Source: CAVRQM01 sp963822705
GTDB lineage: Bacteria > Pseudomonadota > Alphaproteobacteria > Acetobacterales > Acetobacteraceae
Length of the DNA stretch: 64,000 bases
Reading direction: 5' to 3'
NCBI GenBank assembly: GCA_963822705.1
Contig: CAWGIX010000013.1
Coordinates: 1 to 64,000, forward strand
Shown here: piece after piece, positions 8,317-17,586 of the stretch
Layout: every line of letters starts with the position of its first letter
How positions within the stretch are numbered: the first letter of the stretch is position 1
Made by a program: the position numbers and the translations under genes
Notes under the pieces: generated by a model
What the model was told of the DNA's origin: nothing
Seen by the model: the letters and a program-made list of their open reading frames with translations, nothing else
Databases searched by the model: none

Positions 8317-9449
8317 GCGCAAGACCTTTGCAGGAGCGCCGCCTCGGCCAGGCGCTTGATGGCGTCGCGCACGATACCTTCACGCGGCACGTCGCGCAGC
8401 GTGGTGAACCAGTGTTTTGGGGGGTTCCGCCCGGCGGCTCGGTTATACCTGAGGTTTCGCAGGACCTGCTCCGCTTCCGGGGTGGTTCGGGCCGGAATGT
8501 CAAACTCGTTGAGCGTGGCCCAAATTCCGGCCCAGCAGCGACCGGTTGCGTATGGATTGTAGCCGCCGCCGCCGACCACCACCAGCCGGGGCGCCACGTC
8601 GGCTATAGCGTGGGCGACCTCGAAATAGGCGTTGTTCGACAGCCCCAGCCGGGCCAGCGGGTCCTCCTCCAAGGCGTCCGCCCCGGCCTGCAGCATGATG
8701 GCCTGTGGCGCAAAATCCCGCAGGATCGGCAGCACGGCCTGGTGCAGCAGCCACCGAATTTCGCTGTCGTTGAACTCCCTCGGCACCGGAAGATTGCGCG
8801 CAAAACCGCCGGCGCGATCCTGGGCGAGACCGGTGCCCGGCCAGCGCCCCGCCTCGTGAATGCTGATCGTCAGCACTCGGTCGTCCTCGGCAAAAGCGTC
8901 CTGCACTCCGTCGCCGTGATGCGCGTCGATGTCCAGGTAGGCGATGCGGGAAAAACCCAGGTCGAGCCAGGTGAGCAGTCCCAGCACCGGGTCGTTCAGG
9001 TAGCAGAACCCGCTGGCGCGATCGGGTCGGCCGTGATGCGTGCCGCCGCCCGGACAGTGCACGATTTTTGTGCCGCCCTCGCCGGTCAGTCGCGCCGCCA
9101 GCATCACGCCGCCGGCGCTGGTCGCCGGGCGCGAGAAGATTTCCGGGTAGACCGGATTGCCGTCGGTGCCGATGCGGTAGCGCGCGCGATCCGCCTCGCT
9201 CACGGTCTGGTCGCGCTCCGCCCTCTGCAGCGCCGCCACGTAGCCCGGATCGTGGTACCGCGTGATCTGGGCCACGCTGGCCATCGGCGCGATCAGGAAC
9301 CGCGCGTCGTCCAACCAGCCCATGGCGCGGATCAGATCGGTGCAGGTGGAGACGCGCGGCACGGCCAGCGGGTGCGTGGGGCCGTAGGTGGAGTGGCGGT
9401 AGATTTCCGAGCCGATATAGACGGGGCGCTCGCGCCGGTCGGGGTCCAT
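8313..9449 (-). CDS. Histone deacetylase / acetoin-utilisation (AcuC/AphA) family zinc hydrolase
   Basis: A 378-residue arginase-fold deacetylase. The catalytic His pair is in GGGTHHGRPDRASGFCYLND, and the zinc ligands are in DIDAHHGDGVQ and in the later GADALEEDPL region. The glycine-rich GGGGYNP precedes the catalytic-site loop. The bacterial substrates of this family are acetylated proteins or small molecules such as acetylpolyamines; which applies here cannot be told. I place the start at ATG 9449, where the family homology (RPVYIGSEIYRHSTYGPTHP) begins, 26 bp downstream of the toxin gene stop. It overlaps the DUF192 gene by 4 bases. These genes plus the upstream toxin-antitoxin pair may share a transcript. 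Confidence 0.9.
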   Translation of the reverse strand: MDPDRRERPVYIGSEIYRHSTYGPTHPLAVPRVSTCTDLIRAMGWLDDARFLIAPMASVAQITRYHDPGYVAALQRAERDQTVSEADRARYRIGTDGNPVYPEIFSRPATSAGGVMLAARLTGEGGTKIVHCPGGGTHHGRPDRASGFCYLNDPVLGLLTWLDLGFSRIAYLDIDAHHGDGVQDAFAEDDRVLTISIHEAGRWPGTGLAQDRAGGFARNLPVPREFNDSEIRWLLHQAVLPILRDFAPQAIMLQAGADALEEDPLARLGLSNNAYFEVAHAIADVAPRLVVVGGGGYNPYATGRCWAGIWATLNEFDIPARTTPEAEQVLRNLRYNRAAGRNPPKHWFTTLRDVPREGIVRDAIKRLAEAALLQRSCA

Positions 9450-9475
9450 GCGGGCGGATATCGGCGTGGGTTGCG

Positions 9476-9898
9476 TCAGGCCATGGTCCAAGGATTGATG
9501 ACGGCGAGACCACAACCCTCGAAGCCGCTGGTATCTCTCGTCGCAATATCAGCGCCGGCCGCCAAAGCGATCGCGGCGATCAAGCCGTCAAACAAGTCCA
9601 GGGGCCTGCCGGCACGTCGACGCCTTGCCATCAAATCGGCGAAGTGCTCGGGGGCAGCACCGTCAAACGGAAGGATCCGGCCCGCCAGATCCTCGGCCAA
9701 GATGGCTTTGGCGGCTTCCGTCAGGGCACTTCGCCGTTGGCCGTGGGCCAGCAAGGCGATGCCGTACAAGAGCTCGGCCTTGTTAATCCCGGTGGTGCAA
9801 AGCGAGGACCGGGGTTGCGCCGCCACCCAGCCCACGACGCCCGGATGTGGGACCTGCCGCATCAGTTCCGATACGACGTTGGTGTCCAACACGATCAC
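9476..9898 (-). CDS. PIN-domain ribonuclease toxin (VapC/FitB-like)
   Basis: A 140-residue PIN-domain endoribonuclease. The acidic active-site residues are in MIVLDTNVVSELMR (first Asp and Glu), LDLFDGLIAAIAL (third acid) and IATRDTSGFEGCG (fourth acid), in the spacing seen in FitB. It begins with ATG 9898 and overlaps the antitoxin gene stop by 4 bases (ATGA), the normal arrangement for type II toxin-antitoxin operons. All catalytic acids are present, so the toxin looks active. Confidence 0.92.
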   Translation of the reverse strand: MIVLDTNVVSELMRQVPHPGVVGWVAAQPRSSLCTTGINKAELLYGIALLAHGQRRSALTEAAKAILAEDLAGRILPFDGAAPEHFADLMARRRRAGRPLDLFDGLIAAIALAAGADIATRDTSGFEGCGLAVINPWTMA

Positions 9899-10143
9899 GG
9901 GTCGAAGGATGGCGGGTCGCGCATCGGTGTCGGCGGAAAGGGCTCGAGGTCAACGCCGCCGAGAGGTGCCATGCGGCGTCGGATCGCCTCCGCCAAATTA
10001 AGCTCATCGCCTCGATCAACGGCCAGCGCGTCGCCCAAAATCCGCCGTAGCTCGGCCTCCATGGAGCGGCCATTTTGGGCAGCACGTACCCGCAGCGTCT
10101 CCCTCAGCGCCGGATCGACATTACGAATCGTCAGTGTTGTCAT
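9895..10143 (-). CDS. FitA-like ribbon-helix-helix antitoxin
   Basis: An 82-residue protein whose N-terminus MTTLTIRNVDPALRETLRVR and AAQNGRSMEAELRRIL form the ribbon-helix-helix DNA-binding fold of FitA-type antitoxins. The C-terminal tail (LGGVDLEPFPP) would wrap the PIN toxin. The gene precedes and overlaps the toxin gene by 4 bases. An in-frame GTG at 10149 is an alternative start. FitA-type dimers usually repress their own promoter, which would lie in 10144-10257; I cannot point to a definite operator. Confidence 0.88.
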   Translation of the reverse strand: MTTLTIRNVDPALRETLRVRAAQNGRSMEAELRRILGDALAVDRGDELNLAEAIRRRMAPLGGVDLEPFPPTPMRDPPSFDP

Positions 10144-10257
10144 CCTCACCGGCTAGCACGCAAGCAGTTCGCCTTCAATGCCTGCACTGACTGCACGGCT
10201 CGGGTTGCGCGGCAGCAGGCGGATCGGTAACGTCCCGCGCGCAGCGGAGGACTACCA

Positions 10258-10896
10258 TTGGACATGACGGGCGAGCGGCGCATTCCGGCGCCGCGCGAAA
10301 AGGTCTGGGATGCGCTTAACGATCCGGCGGTCCTGAAAGCCAGCATACCCGGCTGCGAAAAGCTGGAAAAATTGTCTGATGACGATATGACCGGCACTGT
10401 GGCGATGAAGATCGGCCCGATCAGCGCGCGGTTCTCCGGCCGCGTGCAGCTGCTCGATCGCGAGCCGCCGACCAGCTATCGAATCGTGGGCGAGGGCCAG
10501 GGCGGGGCCGCGGGATTTGCCAAGGGCGGGGCCAATGTGCGCCTCGCCGATGACGGCACGTTCACCGTGCTGACCTACGCCGTGCAGGCGCAGGTAGGCG
10601 GAAAAATAGCGCAACTCGGCGCCCGGCTGGTCGACGCCACCGCCAAATCCATGGCCGACGCGTTTTTCGACCGGTTCGTGGCCGAAGTGGCCGCAACGCC
10701 CGCCCAGCCGGTCGCGGCCGAAGGACTGGCGGGCGCCATCGCCTCCGCAACGCAGCCCAGTACAACGGGGCCGGCAACGATCAGCATGCTCTCCCTGATC
10801 CCCCGCGAGCCGCTCGGCTACCCCCGCGTAGCCTGGATCGGCGTCGCTCTGTTCATCGTCATCTTCTTCCTCATTTTCGGCTCCTACATCCTGTGA
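10258..10896 (+). CDS. coxG: CO dehydrogenase subunit G-like protein (CoxG, SRPBCC fold)
   Basis: A 212-residue CoxG protein, which helps recruit or anchor the molybdenum CO dehydrogenase at the membrane. The SRPBCC domain (residues ~1-145) shows MTGERRIPAPREKVWDALNDP, LKASIPGCEKLE, and MKIGPISARFSGRVQL, all typical. A spacer and one C-terminal transmembrane helix (residues ~190-211) follow. I prefer TTG 10258 over the ATG two codons later: GGAGG lies at a better distance and family members commonly begin MDMTGE. The gene leads a run of cox accessory genes with a 10-bp gap to the next. Confidence 0.93.
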   Translation: MDMTGERRIPAPREKVWDALNDPAVLKASIPGCEKLEKLSDDDMTGTVAMKIGPISARFSGRVQLLDREPPTSYRIVGEGQGGAAGFAKGGANVRLADDGTFTVLTYAVQAQVGGKIAQLGARLVDATAKSMADAFFDRFVAEVAATPAQPVAAEGLAGAIASATQPSTTGPATISMLSLIPREPLGYPRVAWIGVALFIVIFFLIFGSYIL

Positions 10897-10906
10897 CGCC
10901 GACCTG

Positions 10907-11821
10907 GTGACCCCCGAAACCGTCGCCGAGACGGAGGCGCTGCTAACGGGCGGCGACTACATTCCCGATACCGCGCTGGCCACCACGGTGCATCTGGCGC
11001 TGGCGATGCAGCGTCCGCTGCTGCTGGAGGGCGAGCCTGGAACTGGCAAAACCGAAATTGCCAAGGTGCTGGCCGCCGGCCTCGGCCGCCGCTTGGTGCG
11101 GCTGCAGTGTTATGACGGCATGGACCTTTCGGCTGCCGCCTATGAGTGGGACCACGCCCGCCAACTCATGACCATCCGTCTGGCCGAGGCCGCGGGCGAC
11201 ACCGATCGCACCGCCCTGGCCAGCGACATCTATGGCCGGGCTTTCTTGCAGGCGCGCCCGCTGCTGTCCGCGATCGACCCGGACCTGCCGCCGGCGGTGC
11301 TGCTGATCGACGAGCTGGACCGCGCCGATGAGCCGTTCGAGGCTTTCCTGTTGGAAGTGCTGGCGGATTTCCAGCTGTCGATCCCGGAATACGGCACGGT
11401 ACGGGCGAAAACGCCCCCGGTGGTGGTGCTGACCAGCAATCGCACGCGCGAGGTGCACGACGCGATCCGCCGCCGATGCCTGTATCACTGGGTCGCCTAC
11501 CCCACGGCCGCGCGGGAAAGAGCGATTCTGGCGCGCAAGGCACCGGGCGTGCCGGCAAAACTGTCCGCGCAGGTGGTGGCGTTCGTGCAGCGCTTGCGGG
11601 GGGAAGATTTGTTCAAGCTGCCGGGCGTGGCCGAGACGATCGACTGGGCGGCGGCGCTGACCCACTTGGACCAGCACGAACTTGCCCCGGGCGCGGTCGA
11701 CGAGACGCTGGGGGTGCTGCTGAAATACCAGGACGACATTGCACGCATCCGCGGCGCGGAGGCGGCGCGGCTGCTGGATGCGGCGCGGAGCGATGCCGCA
11801 CCCGCGACCCCGTTCGGCTGA
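10907..11821 (+). CDS. coxD: MoxR-type AAA+ ATPase, CoxD
   Basis: A 304-residue AAA+ chaperone of the MoxR/CoxD group. CoxD is needed to assemble the copper-sulphur-molybdenum site of aerobic CO dehydrogenase, and related proteins serve other molybdenum hydroxylases. Walker A is GEPGTGKTE, Walker B is LLIDELDRADEPFEAFLLE, and sensor 1 is VVVLTSNRTREVHDAIRRRC. It starts at GTG 10907 and precedes the VWA partner by 7 bp. MoxR-VWA pairs work together, so it probably acts with the next gene product. Confidence 0.93.
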   Translation: MTPETVAETEALLTGGDYIPDTALATTVHLALAMQRPLLLEGEPGTGKTEIAKVLAAGLGRRLVRLQCYDGMDLSAAAYEWDHARQLMTIRLAEAAGDTDRTALASDIYGRAFLQARPLLSAIDPDLPPAVLLIDELDRADEPFEAFLLEVLADFQLSIPEYGTVRAKTPPVVVLTSNRTREVHDAIRRRCLYHWVAYPTAARERAILARKAPGVPAKLSAQVVAFVQRLRGEDLFKLPGVAETIDWAAALTHLDQHELAPGAVDETLGVLLKYQDDIARIRGAEAARLLDAARSDAAPATPFG

Positions 11822-11828
11822 AAAAAGC

Positions 11829-13019
<1,191 letters not shown>

Positions 13020-13513
13020 CGATTACCTCCTGCTTCTCGCCCTGGAGTCGCCAAGTTTTGCGACTGGTCGCCGACCGCCAGGAGGCATTGATGCACGCAT
13101 GGAGGCGCTGTGGTTGTAAGGCTGACGGGGGTCGAGATCGGCTTTGCACCGCACGATGCGGCGGTCTCCATCGGCCCGCACTTGACATTCAGTCGCATCG
13201 CTTGAACGCCTGGAACAGGTCGAAACCGGCCGCTAATGGTTGTCGCCCGGTAAGGCGGAGAATGTGAGCTCGCAGGTCGGGCCTGATCCTTGCTGCAATG
13301 GGTGGGATGCCGACCTCCGTCGGCAGCCGGTTCGGCGCAGGCGGACGTGGCGCGCCGAAAGGGCACCTCGCAATCCGTCGGGGCACGCTTGGAAAACGCC
13401 CGGCGCATGCCGACCTTCCGACACGGTGGCGCGCCAAAGCAGCCGCGATCGGCTGCTGCCTCGATGTCCATATCGTACCGACCAACCGATCGCGTTGCCC
13501 GAGGGTTCGCAAC
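13020..13513 (+). other. 494-bp spacer inside the cox accessory cluster; one possible short reading frame
   Basis: No convincing gene. The best candidate is a 31-codon frame at 13110-13205 beginning GTG with GGAGG just upstream (VRLTGVEIGFAPHDAAVSIG...). It matches nothing I recognise and could be a remnant. Antisense frames cross this area but show no family signature. The break separates coxG-coxD-coxE from the XdhC genes, so the second group may have its own promoter here. Confidence 0.4.
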
Positions 13514-13834
13514 ATGAATGAGGCCGAAGACGTCCTGTCCATCGCCAGCCAGTGGCTTGGGCAGGGCAAATCCGTGGCACTGGCCACGGTGACGGAAACC
13601 TGGGGCAGCAGTCCGCGGCCGCCCGGCAGCCAGATGGCGGTGACCGCCTCGGGCCGCATGGCAGGCTCGGTGAGCGGCGGGTGCATCGAGGGAGCGGTGG
13701 CCGAGGCGGCGCAGGAAAGCATGCGCTCCGGCCGCCCTCAGCTACTGGATTTTGGCGTCACCGACGAGCGCGCCTGGGAAGTGGGCCTGGCCTGCGGCGG
13801 CAAGCTCAAGGTTTTCGTGGAAGCCTTGGCGTGA
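13514..13834 (+). CDS. XdhC/CoxI family protein, N-terminal domain protein
   Basis: A 106-residue protein consisting only of the XdhC_CoxI domain. XdhC-type proteins bind molybdenum cofactor and help sulphurate and insert it into xanthine- or CO-dehydrogenase-type enzymes. Signatures are KSVALATVTETWGSSPRPPG and MAGSVSGGCIEGAVAEAA, and GLACGGKLKVFVE at the end. In many organisms this domain is fused to the C-terminal Rossmann domain; here the stop TGA overlaps the start of the separate C-terminal domain gene (GTGA). Two-gene versions exist in cox clusters, so this is probably a genuine split. Confidence 0.9.
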   Translation: MNEAEDVLSIASQWLGQGKSVALATVTETWGSSPRPPGSQMAVTASGRMAGSVSGGCIEGAVAEAAQESMRSGRPQLLDFGVTDERAWEVGLACGGKLKVFVEALA

Positions 13835-14544
13835 CTCCGGCGCTTCTCTCGGCCCTGGCCGAGGCTCGGGCGGCAAAACGCCCCGTGGTTGTGGCGACCC
13901 GGCTTAGTGATGGAGCGCAGCACCTGCTGCCTGGGTCCGTAGCACCGGCAGGCCTCGCCGAACCGGCCGCGACCGCGCTGGCGCGTGACCAGAGCATGAC
14001 GGTGCAAGCTTCCGGCGAGGCTTGGTTCCTGCACGTTTTCAACCCGCCCTTCCGCCTCGCCGTGGTCGGCGCCGTGCACATCGCGCAAGCGCTGGCGCCG
14101 ATGGCCTCGGCGCTGGGCATGGCCACCACGATCATCGACCCGCGCCGCTCTTTTGCCACCGCCGAGCGGTTTCCCGGCGTCACCATCGTGACCGACTGGC
14201 CGGACGAGGCGATGGACGCTTTTTCGCCGGACTCGCGAAGCGCCGTCGTCACCCTCACGCACGACCCGAAACTGGATGACCCGGCGCTGGACCGGGCGCT
14301 GCGCAGCGACGCACTCTATATCGGCGCGCTCGGCAGCCGGCGCACCCATGCGGCGCGGCTGCGGCGGCTGTCCGAACTGGGCCACAGCCCCGCCAGCCTG
14401 GCACGCATTTTCGGCCCGGTCGGGCTCGACCTGGAGGCGGTCACGGCGCCGGAAATCGCCTTGTCGATCCTGGCCGAATTGGTGGCCGTCCGCCGGCACG
14501 CGCCGCTTGCCCGTCGCGACGCGAGCACGAAAGCGGCCGCATGA
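13831..14544 (+). CDS. XdhC family protein, C-terminal Rossmann-domain protein
   Basis: A 237-residue protein carrying the XdhC C-terminal domain. The nucleotide-binding start is RLAVVGAVHIAQALAPMA, followed by IDPRRSFATAERFPG, then VVTLTHDPKLDDPAL, YIGALGSRRTHAARL, and GLDLEAVTAPEIALSILAE, all strong XdhC signatures. It begins at GTG 13831 inside the stop of the N-terminal domain gene and ends overlapping the next start by 4 bases (ATGA), so the three genes are translationally coupled. Role: molybdenum-cofactor handling for a hydroxylase encoded elsewhere. Confidence 0.92.
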   Translation: MTPALLSALAEARAAKRPVVVATRLSDGAQHLLPGSVAPAGLAEPAATALARDQSMTVQASGEAWFLHVFNPPFRLAVVGAVHIAQALAPMASALGMATTIIDPRRSFATAERFPGVTIVTDWPDEAMDAFSPDSRSAVVTLTHDPKLDDPALDRALRSDALYIGALGSRRTHAARLRRLSELGHSPASLARIFGPVGLDLEAVTAPEIALSILAELVAVRRHAPLARRDASTKAAA

Positions 14545-16198
14545 TTTTCGGCGTCTTTCCGCTCGCCGAGGCCGCCGGGGCGGTGGCGGCCCACACGCAC
14601 CGGCTCTCCGGAGGCGGTGATCAAGAAGGGCACCCTGCTCGGAGAACCGGAGATATCCCTCCTCGCCGCGGCCGGTCGGACGGACATCGTCGCGGCGCGC
14701 CTGGAGCCGGGGGACGTGTCCGAGGACGAAGCGGCGCCTGCGTGTCGCCCGCCTGCTGGCAGGATCTGGCCTGACAGCCGGCCGGGCGGCCACTGGGCGC
14801 GTCAACTTGCACGCCCAAAACGCTGGCTTGCTGGTGGTGGACGTTGCGCGAGTGGACGCGGTGAACGCGATGCACGAGTCCATCACCGTCGCCACCCTTC
14901 CCGACTCCACGGTGGTCGCCGCGCGCGACATGGCGGCGACCGTCAAAGTCATTCCCTTTGCCGTGCCCAACGACGTGGTGGAGCGGGTCGAAGCGTGTGC
15001 CGCCGCCGGCCCGCTTTTGTGTCTGCATCGGTTCCGCCCCATCACTGCCGGCTTGGTGCTGTCCTTGCTGCCCGGCCTGAAACCCAGCGTCATCGAGGGC
15101 ACGATCGAGGCCACGCGGGGCCGCATTGCGGGACTGGGCGGCACGCTGCTGCCGCCGGTGCAATGCCCGCACGACTCCGCCTCGATCGCGGAGCGGCTGG
15201 CGAAACTGCGCGCTGACGGGGCGGATTTGCTGCTGGTGGCGGGTGCCTCCGCGACCGTGGATCGGCGCGACGTGGGGCCGGCGGCGGTGGTCGCGGCCGG
15301 CGGCACGATCGAGCATTTCGGCATGCCGGTCGATCCGGGCAATTTGATCTGCGTGGGCCATCTCGGCGGCGTGCCCGCGCTGGTCCTGCCAGGATGCGCC
15401 CGCAGCCCGCGCCCGAACGGCATCGACCGAATTTTGCAGCGCCTGTTCGCCGGCCTGCCGGCCGATGGCGGCGCGATCGCGCGCATGGGGGTCGGCGGAC
15501 TGCTGAAAGACACTTTGGCGCGCCCGCTGCCGCGCGCCCGCGCCACCGCCGAGCCGGCGCCGCCGCGCCCTGCCGCGCGGGTCGCCGCCGTGGTGCTGGC
15601 CGCCGGCGCCTCGACGCGCATGGCGCCGCATCACAAGCTGTTGCTGGCCGACCGCAGCGGCAAGCCGATGATCGCCCGCGTGGTCGACAACGTGCTCGCC
15701 TCCCGCGCCCGCCCGGTGATCGTGGTGCTGGGCCACCGCGCAGACGACGTGCGGGCGGCGCTGGGCGGGCGGCCGGTGCAGTTCGCCCCCGCGGAAAACT
15801 TTGCCCACGGTCTTTCGGCCAGTCTGCGTGCCGGTCTCGCTGTCGTGCCGGCCCACACCGAGGCGGCAGTCATCTGTCTGGGCGATATGCCGATGGTGAC
15901 CGGACGGATCATCGACCGCCTGATCGATGCCTGGGATCCCGAGCAGGGCAAGCTGATCGTGCAGCCCACGCATCGCGGCCGGGCCGGCAACCCGATGCTG
16001 TGGGATCGACGATTCTTTGCCGAAATGGCGGCGCTGGACGGCGACGCCGGCGCGCGCAGCCTGGTTGCTCGCCACCCCGACGCGGTGGCCGATCTGGAGG
16101 TGGACGACGAATCCGTGTTGCGCGATTTCGACACGGTGGAAAGTCTCGCCGATCTGCCGGAACGCTTGCGGCCGTTGACACCCGCCGAGGCTGGATGA
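14541..16198 (+). CDS. Molybdopterin-binding / nucleotidyltransferase fusion (MoCF-like plus MobA/MocA-like), two frameshifts near the N-terminus
   Basis: A fusion of about 550 residues. The N-terminal part (MIFGVFPLAEAAGAVAAHTH, GTLLGEPEISLLAAAG, LHAQNAGLLVVD) is the molybdopterin-binding MoeA/MogA-like domain. The C-terminal 190 residues are a MobA/MocA-type nucleotidyltransferase with VLAAGASTRMAPHHKLL and CLGDMPMVTGRIID. Such fusions accompany xanthine- and CO-dehydrogenase genes and probably make the cytidylylated molybdenum cofactor used by this enzyme class. Frame changes are needed near 14610 and 14742. Start ATG 14541 overlaps the XdhC stop. The pathway role is inferred from family and neighbours. 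Confidence 0.88.
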
Positions 16199-16226
16199 GC
16201 TGCGCATTCCGGTCCATCATCGTCGC

Positions 16227-16751
16227 GTGAGGCGAGCAACAACCCGCGCCGTTTCGGTGGCCGTGCATCGCGACGGCACCACCGGCTACGTCGTCGCCGT
16301 CCCGCCGGAGGAGCTGCCGCCGGTGCGCGCGCGCGATCTGGAGGCGGCGTGGGACGCGTCGCGCGAGGCGGCGGTCCGCGAGGCGTGGGACGTGCCGCGC
16401 CTGTTCCGCTTCCGCCGCGCCGATGCGGCGGCCGATACCGAGCTCGCGCTGGCTGATCCCGATGCCTGCTGCTGGGCCGGCGCGGTCGACCGCACGCTGG
16501 GCCTGGCCAGCGCCTACGGCATCTCCGTTTGCCTCCGGCTGCTCGCTTTGGTCGACCTGCTGGCGTCGGCGCCATGGGCGCGGGCTTGGTTCGCCGTGCG
16601 GCGGGACGGGGCGCGGATTGATCCGGCGCTGTTGCGTGAGGCGGCCTCCCTGCCACTCACGGAACAGGGACGGCTGGACGAAGCCTTGTTGCGGGCCCGG
16701 CTGCCCGGGGTTGTGAGCCGCGCCGCCCCCCTGATCGGAGCTTCCGCATGA
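16227..16751 (+). CDS. Uncharacterised protein in the cox accessory operon
   Basis: A 174-residue protein I do not recognise. It is rich in Ala, Arg and Leu, has no signal peptide and no clear transmembrane segment, and begins at GTG 16227. The frame is open for at least 12 codons upstream of this GTG, so the true start could lie inside the preceding gene with a non-standard codon. Its stop overlaps the ATG of the next gene by 4 bases. Location directly after the cofactor-fusion gene suggests a part in molybdenum-hydroxylase maturation, but nothing in its sequence shows this. Confidence 0.65.
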   Translation: MRRATTRAVSVAVHRDGTTGYVVAVPPEELPPVRARDLEAAWDASREAAVREAWDVPRLFRFRRADAAADTELALADPDACCWAGAVDRTLGLASAYGISVCLRLLALVDLLASAPWARAWFAVRRDGARIDPALLREAASLPLTEQGRLDEALLRARLPGVVSRAAPLIGASA

Positions 16752-17114
16752 AGGTGATGCTGCGCGCGGCCGGCTTGCTGCTGGCGCTCGCCCTGGCGTG
16801 CTGCGCCCGGCCGACGCCGCCATCGAAGCAGGATGTGGCCGCGGTGACGGCCTGCCAGCAGACTGCGGACCGAATTCTACGAAAAGCAGAACCGCGGCGA
16901 AATTTATGACACGGACCGCTACGCCACCAGCGGACGCGACGCGCCGTTCTCGGTGGAGAACCTGCCGGGAGTCACGTCTCGCGGCCTGTCCGGAGAGTAC
17001 GCCCGCGACGTGCTGGTGGGCGACTGCCTGAACGCCTCGGGCGTATCCGCCAACAATCCGAGCGCCAGCACCGGCCCGGCGCCCTCGACGTTGCTGCCGC
17101 CACTGCATCCCTGA
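16748..17114 (+). CDS. Small lipoprotein of unknown function, one frameshift
   Basis: A predicted lipoprotein of about 121 residues. The signal peptide (MKVMLRAAGLLLALALACC) ends in a lipobox with lipidated Cys. One extra base near 16872 breaks the frame; correcting it yields FYEKQNRGEIYDTDRYATSG, then DAPFSVENLPGVTSRGLSGEY and a Ser/Pro-rich end at TGA 17112. The Y-x-K-Q-N-R motif with a downstream C (GDCLNASG) recalls small Acetobacteraceae lipoproteins of unknown role. ATG 16748 overlaps the preceding stop. Confidence 0.7.
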
Positions 17115-17178
17115 GCCGGCTTGCTGCCCGGGAGTGCGCGCCGTAGAAGCGCGCGCCCGTCACGGAGGACATTTTGGC

Positions 17179-17529
17179 ATGAGCAAAATTTCTCGCACCG
17201 ACCCCGGAAAAATTCTGGCGAAGGCGGTGGAGTACCACAACTTCGTCTACTTGCAGGGGTGCACGGCGCAGGATTTGTCGAAGGACGTGGTGGGCCAGAC
17301 GCACGAGGTGCTGGCACAGATCGACGCGTTGCTGGAGACGCACGGCACCGACAAGACGCGGCTGTTGCAGGCGCAGATCTGGCTGAAAGACATCCGCGAC
17401 CGCGACGCGATGAACGGCGTGTGGTCCGCCTGGCTGCCCGAGGGCGGCTCTCCCGCGCGGGCCTGCGTTCAGGCCAACATGGCCGACCCGCGGCATCTGG
17501 TGGAGATCATGGTTACGGCGTGCAAGTAG
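17179..17529 (+). CDS. RidA family (YjgF/YER057c/UK114) deaminase-type protein
   Basis: A 116-residue RidA-family protein. RidA hydrolyses reactive enamine/imine intermediates such as 2-aminoacrylate; other family members act in pyrimidine degradation. The substrate-binding arginine is in ARACVQANM and the family helix pattern is in DKTRLLQAQIWLKDIRD. GGAGG precedes ATG 17179 at a good distance. It is convergent with the pyrimidine-type catabolic cluster that follows on the minus strand, which is suggestive but not proof of shared function. Confidence 0.92.
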   Translation: MSKISRTDPGKILAKAVEYHNFVYLQGCTAQDLSKDVVGQTHEVLAQIDALLETHGTDKTRLLQAQIWLKDIRDRDAMNGVWSAWLPEGGSPARACVQANMADPRHLVEIMVTACK

Positions 17530-17586
17530 CAGCCTGCCGTGATCTACGCTGGCTCGCGGCGCTCACGCTCTGCTTCCCCGAGCAGC

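Noticed and set aside
10144..10257. Search for a palindromic FitA operator between the antitoxin and coxG
   Set aside because: No convincing inverted repeat was found by eye, so no operator is reported.
13738..16207. Long minus-strand open frames over the XdhC and cofactor-fusion genes
   Set aside because: They are shadows of well-supported plus-strand genes; composition is Arg/Pro/Ala-rich with no motifs.
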